Assembly: GCA_934149115.1 (NCBI GenBank) | Contig: CAKPDW010000002.1 | Span: 1-52,267, forward strand | DNA length: 52,267 bases | Direction of reading: 5' to 3' | Source of the DNA: an uncultured Clostridia bacterium | Lineage (GTDB): Bacteria; Bacillota; Clostridia; TANB77; CAG-508 | Shown: in pieces, positions 24,451-33,600 of the stretch | Layout: every line of letters starts with the position of its first letter | Numbering within the stretch: position 1 is the stretch's first letter | Made by a program: the position numbers and the translations under genes | Notes under the pieces: generated by a model | The model's database searches: none | Told to the model about the DNA's origin: nothing | Seen by the model: the letters and a program-made list of their open reading frames with translations, nothing else

Positions 24451-25089
24451 TTAATTATCGTTTGTAAACATGTCATCTGTAAATATTGATGTTTCTTCTT
24501 GTTTTTTTTCTGCTATTTTTTTATCTTCTTTTTTTGTTGTTTTTTTGCTTTTTTCTTCTTTTACTTCTTCTGTGATTTCGTCTTTATTTTCTTTTGTTTT
24601 TTCACCTTTATCTTCTGTTTTTGCTTCTTCTATTTTATTATCTTTGTTTTCTTTTTCATTCTTCTCTTGTTTTTCTTCTTCATCTTTGAATATGTTTATA
24701 TCTAAATCATTTTCAAAGTCTTCTTCTTTTTTTTCATCATTTGTAGTAAACATATCATCATCTGTAGAATTATTTCCAAAGTCTATATCTGGTATTTCTT
24801 CTTTTTGATTTTCGATTTTTTGCTGTTGATTAAATAGTTCTTCCATTTTGTCTTCAGCTGAATCTTCTGTATCTATATTTTCTAGCCTATCTTCTAATTC
24901 TTCTTGTGTTGCATCTTTTAAATCTTCTTCATTTTTCTTTTTAGTTTTTCTTTTTACTTTATCTTGTTCTGGTAAATTGTCTATTTTATACATTATTATT
25001 AAAACAAGTACTATTACTATTATTGACGCTATTATTAGTATTGCTTTATCTGATGAATTTAAAGTTGTATTTTGAAATATTGCTTCCAT
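24451..25089 (-). CDS. Membrane-anchored acidic protein of unknown function
   Basis: 212 residues; no family recognised. A short extracellular or external N-terminus is followed by one membrane helix (about 15-37), then a highly charged, low-complexity Glu/Lys/Asp-rich tail that should be disordered and partly coiled coil (LENIDTEDSAEDKMEELFNQ). Two near-copies of a short motif are seen: DDDMFTTND in the middle (about 110) and TDDMFTNDN as the very C-terminus, as if a partner binds it. It stands between the sensor kinase (22 nt before) and lepB (29 nt after), tightly in the operon, so a role in signalling or secretion is possible. Confidence 0.75.
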   Translation of the reverse strand: MEAIFQNTTLNSSDKAILIIASIIVIVLVLIIMYKIDNLPEQDKVKRKTKKKNEEDLKDATQEELEDRLENIDTEDSAEDKMEELFNQQQKIENQKEEIPDIDFGNNSTDDDMFTTNDEKKEEDFENDLDINIFKDEEEKQEKNEKENKDNKIEEAKTEDKGEKTKENKDEITEEVKEEKSKKTTKKEDKKIAEKKQEETSIFTDDMFTNDN

Positions 25090-25111
25090 TTCCTTACCAT
25101 CCTTTTATTTT

Positions 25112-26569
25112 TTATTCAACATCCTCTTTTTTGCTTTCTCTTTTGGTTGGTATTCTTATTACTACTTCTGTGCCTTTTCCTAGTTCGCTTTTTATATTTA
25201 TTTTTGAATTATTTTTGTCGAGTATTTCTTTAGCTATTGATAATCCTAATCCTGTTCCTCCCATTTCTCTGCTTCTTGCTTTATCAACTCGATAAAATCT
25301 TTCAAATACTTTTCCTAAATCTTCTTCTGGAATTCCGATTCCATTATCTATTACTTTTATATAAGCATCGTTATATACAAATCCAACATATATTTTTATT
25401 TCGCCATTTTCATGTGTATATTTTATTGCATTTGTTAATATGTTTGTAATTACTCTTTCTATTCCTGCTTTGTCTGCAACTACGTGTGGAACGTCTGCTG
25501 TTACAAAGCATTCTGCTTTTTGATGTTTTTTTTCTATTTCAAAAATTAGGCTATCATATGTTGTTTTGACTACTTCTGCTAAATCAAATTCTTCTTGTCT
25601 GTTTGTTATCATATCTGCATCATATCTTGATAATGTTAACAAATCACTAACTAGTTCTGACATTCTGTTTGCTTGTGTTGATATTCTTTTTAAGAATTTT
25701 TTTGATGTTTCTTCATCACAATCATCTTCTAGTAGTGTATCTGAATATCCTAGTATTGAAGTAATTGGTGTTTTTAATTCATGCGATACATCTGCTACGA
25801 ATTCTGTTCTCATTGTATCAAGTTTTATATGTTCTGTAATGTCTTGTATTACTACTATTGCTCCTCCAGGTCTTCCTTCTTCTCCTTCAAATGCCGCAAA
25901 AAATAAATTTAAGGTTTTTTCTCCTACTGTTACTCTTTCTTGTGTTGATGTCCAATTTTCTAAGTATATTATTTTTTCTAAATTTATATCTGCATCTATT
26001 TTTTCAAATACGTCTTTAAAGGTTTCTTCTGTTCCTTTTAGTCCTAGTAATTTATCTGCTGAATTATTTTTGTGTATTATTTTCCCTTCAATGTCAAATG
26101 CTACTATTCCATCATTCATATGCAATAATATTGTTTCAATTTGTTTCTTTTGTCTTGATACTTCTTTTAAGTTTTCATTCAATTCACTATGCATCATATT
26201 AAATGCTTTGGCTAGTTCATCTACTTCTGTTTTAGGTTTTCCATCATCTAGATATTTTATTTGATATTTTCCGCTTTTTGCTGCACTTTCCGCATTTTTT
26301 GTTAATTTCAGTATTGGACTAATTATTACTTTTGCTACAAATATTCCTACTATTATTGATATGATTGCAAATACTATTATTAAACCAATTGATAAAATTT
26401 GCGTATTTTTTATTTGTGTTGCTACTGTTTGATTTATATCTTGATTGTTTATTGCAATTTGTTGTATTTGTTCTAATTCTGATGTGAATAATATTCCTTG
26501 TATTCCAATCATCAAAATTCCTAATATCATAAATATTAAAACTATCTTTATTTGTACACTTTTTAACAT
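25112..26569 (-). CDS. Membrane sensor histidine kinase (WalK/PhoR-like)
   Basis: The 485-residue protein has two membrane helices (about 8-28 and 56-80) around a small external part of only about 27 residues, then HAMP, a PAS domain (ILLHMNDGIVAFDIEGKIIH), the HisKA dimer domain with the phospho-acceptor in DVSHELKTPI (His near 262) and a C-terminal HATPase domain (N-, G1- and G2-boxes: NAIKYTHENG, DNGIGIPEEDLG, GTGLGLSIAK). The tiny sensor part suggests that it senses membrane or intracellular cues through PAS. Its partner response regulator gene lies upstream but is separated by a terminator. It opens a seven-gene operon down to the ferredoxin. Confidence 0.92.
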   Translation of the reverse strand: MLKSVQIKIVLIFMILGILMIGIQGILFTSELEQIQQIAINNQDINQTVATQIKNTQILSIGLIIVFAIISIIVGIFVAKVIISPILKLTKNAESAAKSGKYQIKYLDDGKPKTEVDELAKAFNMMHSELNENLKEVSRQKKQIETILLHMNDGIVAFDIEGKIIHKNNSADKLLGLKGTEETFKDVFEKIDADINLEKIIYLENWTSTQERVTVGEKTLNLFFAAFEGEEGRPGGAIVVIQDITEHIKLDTMRTEFVADVSHELKTPITSILGYSDTLLEDDCDEETSKKFLKRISTQANRMSELVSDLLTLSRYDADMITNRQEEFDLAEVVKTTYDSLIFEIEKKHQKAECFVTADVPHVVADKAGIERVITNILTNAIKYTHENGEIKIYVGFVYNDAYIKVIDNGIGIPEEDLGKVFERFYRVDKARSREMGGTGLGLSIAKEILDKNNSKINIKSELGKGTEVVIRIPTKRESKKEDVE

Positions 26570-26598
26570 CTTTCACTCCTACGCAAGTGTTTGTGTAT

Positions 26599-26626
26599 AT
26601 TATATCACTATTCTTTGAATATTCAA
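26599..26626 (-). promoter_or_regulatory. Promoter of the sensor-kinase operon
   Basis: Minus strand TTGAAT (26621-26626), 16-bp spacer, perfect TATAAT (26599-26604), 30 nt before the kinase start. Confidence 0.6.
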
Positions 26627-26707
26627 GTATTTATTGACACTTGTAACCTAGTTGTAATACATTTTTTCAAAACCTTGTTTTTCTTAATTTTTACTTTTTT
26701 ACTGGAC

Positions 26708-26753
26708 AAAAAAATTGTAAAATAAATGTAATTTTTATACATCTATTTTACAA
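26708..26753 (-). terminator. Terminator of the response-regulator gene
   Basis: A 16-position stem with one mismatch (26715-26730 against 26738-26753), followed on the minus strand by seven T. It stands between the regulator and kinase genes. Confidence 0.85.
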
Positions 26754-26777
26754 TTCTTATCTTTTGCATTATTAGTC

Positions 26778-27527
26778 TTATTTATTTCCTACTACGTAAT
26801 ATCCTACTCCTCTTTTTGTTATTAATATTTTTGGGTTTGCTTTATCTTTTTCTATTTTGTCTCTAATTCTGTTTACTGTTACATCTACTGTACGAATTGC
26901 TCCTACATAATCATCATAGCCCCATACTTTCTTTAATAGCATTTCTCTTGTAACTACTTCTCCTGGCTGAGCAGCTAGATATTTTAATACTTCAAATTCT
27001 TTTATTGTTAAATCTACTATTTCACCTTTTACTTTTGCTTCTACTTTCTTTAGGTCTAATGATAAGTCTCCAACAACTATAATATTTTCTTCATTTTCTT
27101 CTGTATCATTTTTCATTTCTGCTTGTGCTACTAATTCTGCTTTTCTTAAGTTTGCTTTTATTCTTGCCATTACTTCTCTATGTTGGAATGGTTTTGTTAT
27201 ATAATCATCAGCTCCCATTTCTAATCCGACTACTTTATCTAATTCTGTGTCTTTTGCTGAAATCATTAAAATTGGAACATTTAATGAATATCTTATTCTT
27301 TTACATACACTAATTCCATCCATTTTAGGTAGCATTACATCAAGCAAAATTAAGTCTGGTTTTTCTTTTAGGGCTATATCTACTGCAGATGCTCCATCAT
27401 ATGCTTCTAGTGTATCATAACCTTCTTTTTTTAGGTGATATACTAATAAATCTACTATACTTTCTTCATCATCTACTACTAGAATAGTTTTTCTATTAAA
27501 TTCTCTACCAACATCTACTTCTTCCAC
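26778..27527 (-). CDS. OmpR-family response regulator (WalR/PhoP-like)
   Basis: The 249-residue protein has a receiver domain with the phospho-acceptor aspartate in LLDVMLPKMDG (Asp near 61), the acidic pair in VVDDEES and the conserved lysine in TKPF, followed by an OmpR/PhoB winged-helix DNA-binding domain (VVTREMLLKKVWGYD, then RTVDVTVNRIRDKIE and RGVGYYV). The nearby histidine kinase is its probable partner. The start is GTG behind GAGAGGGG. An N-terminal extension of about 12 residues precedes the receiver fold. It has its own promoter and terminator, so its level can be set apart from the kinase. Confidence 0.94.
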   Translation of the reverse strand: MEEVDVGREFNRKTILVVDDEESIVDLLVYHLKKEGYDTLEAYDGASAVDIALKEKPDLILLDVMLPKMDGISVCKRIRYSLNVPILMISAKDTELDKVVGLEMGADDYITKPFQHREVMARIKANLRKAELVAQAEMKNDTEENEENIIVVGDLSLDLKKVEAKVKGEIVDLTIKEFEVLKYLAAQPGEVVTREMLLKKVWGYDDYVGAIRTVDVTVNRIRDKIEKDKANPKILITKRGVGYYVVGNK

Positions 27528-27569
27528 TAGGATACCCCTCTCTTTTTTTTATTACAATTTATAATATAT

Positions 27570-27598
27570 TTTATATCATAAACAAAATATTTGTACAA
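27570..27598 (-). promoter_or_regulatory. Response-regulator promoter
   Basis: Minus strand TTGTAC (27593-27598), 17-bp spacer, TATAAA (27570-27575), about 43 nt before the GTG start. Confidence 0.55.
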
Positions 27599-27615
27599 GT
27601 TTTTTTTCATTTTTT

Positions 27616-30600
27616 TTACAATTTTATTTCAATGTTTTCAATTTTGTTGTCATCTCTTAGTTCTATATATGTTTTTTCTATTTCATTTCCATTACAAATT
27701 ACTTTTTTTGATTCTGTTTTGCTTTTTTCTATTTTTATATTATATAAATTACTCTTATACCTGTATTGTATTTCAAACTTTTCCCATTGGTTTGGAATTC
27801 TTTGTGGCAAATATAATTTTGTTCCTTTTTTCTTTAATCCTAATATGTTTTCTAAACATACTTTATAATACCAGCTACTTGAACCTGTATACCAGCTCCA
27901 GCCTCCTCTACCTGTCATATATTTATTGCTATATACATCTCCTGCTATTACATATGGTTCAATTTTATATCTTTGTGCTTTTTCTTTATCTTCTGTATGT
28001 GTTATTGGATTTATCATTTCTAAATAGTTTACCGCTTCTTCTAATAATCCCATTTCAGCAAATGCCATTACTAACCATATACTGCTGTGCGTGTATTGCC
28101 CTCCATTTTCTCTTACTCCTGCTGGATATTTTTTTATATATCCTGGATCTATATTTTCTTCTTTAAATGGTGGAGTTAATAATTTAATTATTTTATTATT
28201 TTCATCTACTAAATATTTCTGTGCTGATTTTAGTGCTATATATTTTTTTTCGTTTTCACCTGCTTTTGATATTATTGACCAGCTTTGAGCTATGCTGTCT
28301 ATTTTACATTCTTTGTTTTTACTGCTTCCTATTAATTCTTCTTCATCTGTTATTGCTCGTCTATACCATTCTCCATCCCATGCTTCTTTATTTAATTTTA
28401 TTTTTAATTCATTTTTTATTTTTTTATATTTTTCTTTTTTATCATTATCTCCTTTGTATTCTAATATTTTTTCCCATTTATTTAATATGTCATATAGAAA
28501 AAATCCTAGCCATATGCTTTCACCTTTTCCTTTATTTCCGATTTTATTTAAACTATCATTCCAATCTCCTGTCCCTATTTTAGGAAAGCCATTTTTTCCA
28601 AAGTCTAAGCTTTTTTCTATTGCTCGAATACAGTGTTCATATATTGTTTCTTTTTCTTCTGTATAGTCGAATTTTCCATATTTTTCTTCATAGCCATCTA
28701 ATATTATGCCTTTTGCATACTCTGTTTTTTCTTCTAATATTTGATAATCTTCTGTAAAATTTATATACTCAATAACACTATATGGTAACCATAGTCTGTC
28801 ATCTGACATTTGTGTTCGTATTCCTGTTTTATTGCTTGTATGCCACCAATGCATTACATCTCCTTCTTTAAATTGATGTTTTGATGACTCGATTATTTGA
28901 TTTTTTAGAATATTTATATCAATCCATTTCATTCCTAATGAATCTTGTAATTGGTCCCTAAATCCTGTTGCTCCTCCTGATTGATAAAAACCTGTTTTTC
29001 CATTTAGTCTACTTGTTATTGTTTGATATATTAACCATTTATTCATATATAAATTTATTTTTTCTGATGGAGTTTTAATTTTTATTTTTTCTGTTTTTTC
29101 TTTCCAATATTTGTCTATTTTTTCTAGTTCTTTTTCTACTTTATTTATGTCTATATATTCTTCTATTCCTTGTCCGAACATTATATTTATATTTTTTCTT
29201 TCAAATCCATCTAGTTCTATTGGTATTTCTAATACTATTTCATTTTTTATTAAAATATTTCCTTCTGGTACTAGTGTTTTTTTATTTATTCCTTTTTCTG
29301 GATTCATTTTTTCTTTAAAGAAGTTTTTATAATCATTTGTGTATGATTTAATTTTTTCACTTGATGTTATTTTTATTGTTTCATCAAAATTTGTTTTACA
29401 TATATTTTCTAATTCTATAATATTTTCTTTTTTAGAAACTTTTATTTTTCCTAAATTCTTTTGTTTTTCTTCTCCCATACTTAAATTTATAGCATAATAT
29501 AATGTTAATCTTCTCTTGTTTCTATCTTTATTTTTTATTATTAAATGATTTATTTTTACTTTTCCATCTAATGGCACAAAAACTGTATTTTCTTGGATTA
29601 AGTCATTATTGATTTGAATATATTTTGAATATCCCATTCCATATCTTACTTGATATGAATTTTTTTCTGCATCATTTCCGAAATTCCAGTATTCTCTTTT
29701 ATCAATATCTTTTACTATTATTTCTTCTGATTTAAAATCTTGTATTGCATCATTTTCCCATGTTGTTATTCTTTTTAATCTACTGTTTTCTATCCAGGTA
29801 TATCCACCGCTATTTTCGGTTGTTACTGTTCCAAAATCTTTATTTGCAATTATATTGCTCCATGCTCTTGGTGGTATATTTCCTTCTATATTAATTATAT
29901 ATTCATCTTTTGTAAATCCTCCAATTTCATTATAAAATTCTAAATCTTCTTTTGCTATTTTTTCATTAACACTTTTGTATTCATATTCTTTATTTTTTTC
30001 TACTTGTTTTATATTTTCTATTTCATCTAGATTGCTTTTTAATCCTCCAGTATTTGCATTTAATTTGACATTAGCTATTGTTTCTATTGTTTCTATATCA
30101 CTTTGAGTTAATTCATTTTTGTTTAATACAAATATTTGATTATTTCTCAAATATTCTAATCTATGATTTTTTATTACTTCATTTATTCCTTCTTTTACAA
30201 ATGTTTCATAACTCATTTTCTCATTATTTAATATGCATAGATCTATTCTTATATTTTTTACATTAAAAAATTCAATTGCGTCTAGTAGTTCTTCTAACAC
30301 GTATAATTCTTCTATGTTTTTCATTTCTAATAATATTATTGGATTATCTCCTGATATTCCAAATTTCCATACTTCTTCTATATTAAATGTTTTTGTTATT
30401 TCTCTTGGTATATCTTTTTCTAATAAGTGTCCTAGTAACCTTTGATTACTTTCTATTTTTTCTCCATTAATTTCTAAAAATTTTATTTCTTCTTCGCTTT
30501 TTGCTTTTGCTAATTCTAGTATTGTTTCTACCCCTTCTGGTGTTATTTCATTAAAATAGTTTATTATTTCTTCTTTATTTTCTGAGACTCTATATATATA

Positions 30601-33600
30601 ATTTATTTTTTCTTCTGTTTGTGGTTGTAATTCTATTTTGCTTTTGAATGCTATTATTGGTTCAACTGTTTCTATTTCTTCATTTGTAAAATTACTTGAT
30701 TCTATAACCGCTCTTGGAATTGTAGTATTTCTTCCAAGAAATTTTTCTTTTTCCAATTCTAATTCTAATTCTTGATCCTTTTTTTGTATTACTTTTATTC
30801 CTAAATAAATCTTTTTATCTTTTAATTTTCGTGAACATATTATTATTTTTTCATCTTTTTGATATTCGAATTTTAAAAACATGTTATTGTAAGCTGGATG
30901 TGCTATATCATCTTGTATTACTGAAAGAAGTGGTTCTATAGCCATATATATTTCAATTTTGTTTTCTAATATTCCATCATTTTTTATATTTACTTGCCTT
31001 ATTTCAGCTGGTTCATCTGGTGCTAAAAATACTTTTACTTTTGTTTCTATGTTTTCTTCTCTTTTTAAGAATTCTTCTTTGCCTTGTGTAAATGTAACTT
31101 TATCACTATCAAATGTGCTCCATATTTTCTTTGTTCTTAAATTCTTAAAATATATTCCGATTCCTTCATTACAATCAATTCTATTTCTATATCTATTTAT
31201 TTGTATATTTTTATATTTACTGTATCCGTTTCCTTTATAATCTATTATATTTGTATATTGATCACTTGATATTGCATTATATCTATTAAATTCTTCACTT
31301 GGTGTATATACGATTTCCTTGTCATCATATATGCTTACATATTTACCTTTGTTTACTTTATTTCTATCTTCTTTTGAAAGTACTACTGCATCTGGCATTC
31401 TTTCATTTAATAATACTTTTATTGATTCTACTTCTGGATTTTTCATGAACCTTTTTCTTAAAATATCTTTGTTCAAAATATTATTTATATTGTTTAAAAT
31501 CAAACCTTGATGATGTGCCATATATGTTTTTACTGGTTCATATTTTTTATCTGAATTTATTCTTTCTCTTGTAAAATCAAGTGCATCATAGAATCCATAT
31601 TTATTTCTCATATTATATTTTTCTATTTTCTTCAAATTTTTTATCATTTCTTCTGTATCAAATTCTAAAAATGTTGCTGTTGCATATGGTGCTATTACTA
31701 GTTCTTCTGCTAACCCTCTTTTTAGTCCTAATGTTGGAATTCCAAATGCTTTATATTGATAGTTTCCTTGTAAATCTTTTAGTGAATATGCTGATTCTGA
31801 TATTCCAAATGGTATTTGATTTTTATTTGCATAATTTATTTGACATGCTAATGCAAATTTACAAGATTCATTTAATAAACTTCCTTCTGGAACTTTCATT
31901 ATTAAATTTGGCATTGTATATTCAAATGCTGTACCTGACCAAGAAATTAATCCTTTTAATCCATTTTGCGATGTTAATGTTCTACTTAGATTTATCCAGT
32001 GCTTGTATTTTATATCTTTTTTGGCTATTGCTATAAAACTTGTTTGTCTTGCTTCTGATGCTAAAAAATCATAATACGAATCTGTTAATTTATTACTTGT
32101 TACATCAAATCCAATTGAAAATAGTCTATGTTTTTCACTATATAAATATTTAAAATTTGTTTCTTCTATTAATTTTTCTACTGCTTTTTCAAGGATTGGA
32201 TCAATTTCTTTTAATTTCAAAAATGTTCGTAATACATATAAATACCCAACAAAATTTCCACTATCTACTGTTGATATATATTCTGGTTTTAGTGGTTCTA
32301 GAGTTTTTATATTATACCAGTTGTACAAATGTCCATTCCATTTTATTAATTTTTCTATTGTTTCGATTACTTTTCTTATCATATCTGTACATTTTTCTAA
32401 TGTAATAAATTTTAGATCATATGCTGACATTATTGATAATATTTCTAATCCTATATTTGTTGATGATGTTCTTATTACAAAACTGTTTTTTCTTCCTACT
32501 TGATAATTGTCTGGTACTAGATAATTATTTTCTTTTGTAAAACTTTCTTCAAAATATTTCCATGTTTCTAATGCTATTGTTTGTAAGTATTCTTTATTTT
32601 CTTTTGTGATTTTTCTTTCTATTACTATTTTTTGACTTAATAACCATGCGATATAGGGTGCGAATATCCATAGTGTTCCTATTACCATTCCTAATGGGTT
32701 TAAGAATCCAAACATAATTATTCCTGAAAATATATTAAAAATCATTTTTCTACAATAACATTCTAATGTATTTTCTATTGATTTATCTACTGAATCAGAT
32801 GTCTTCCATTCTAAAAGTTTTTTCTTTACTTTTAATCTATATAATGTTTTAGTAATTGCTAAAAAAGCATTTATCGCTGTTGTTGGTAAAAAAGTTAATT
32901 CTATACTATTTCTTAATATTGTTCCTCTTATTCCTGATACATTTTTGTAAAATTTTTTATCTGCATATATCTTTTTCTCTGTTATACTTTTTCTAAATAT
33001 TATCTTATCTATTATTTCTAAAACACTTGTCATATATAGAGAAATTAAAGCTATCGCTAATAATGGTATACTTTTATTTGCTATTGCTATTCCAAATATT
33101 ATTATTTGTATTATTGGTAGTATGCTTCTTCTTAGATTGTCAAATATTTTAAAGCGACTTACATTGTTTATAGGATTTTCTTTTTTGTTGATGGTTTTCT
33201 CCATCCAACTTGCAATTTGCCAATCGCCTCTTATCCATCTGTTTTCTCTTTCTAGGTATGATAAATATTGACTTGGAAATGAATCCAATAAAACTACATC
33301 TGTTAATAATCCACATCTTAAATAATTTCCTTCTAATAAATCATGACTTAATATTCTGTTTTCCGGCAATTCATTTTTAATTAATTTTTGATATATTTCT
33401 AAGTCATATATTCCTTTTCCTGTAAAAATTCCTTCTCCAAAGCAATCTTGATAAATGTCTGAAATAGCATTAGTATAAAAGTCTATTCCTGGATTACTAG
33501 AAAATATTTTTGTAAACATTGTTTTTTGTGAATCTTCTAATGTTATGCCTATTCGTGGTTGCATTATACTATATCCTTTTGTTACTATTTTTCCTTCAAT

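Noticed and set aside
26319..26576. 85-codon minus-strand frame rich in Asn inside the kinase gene
   Set aside because: Alternative frame of the same strand in AT-rich DNA, covered by the sensor kinase.
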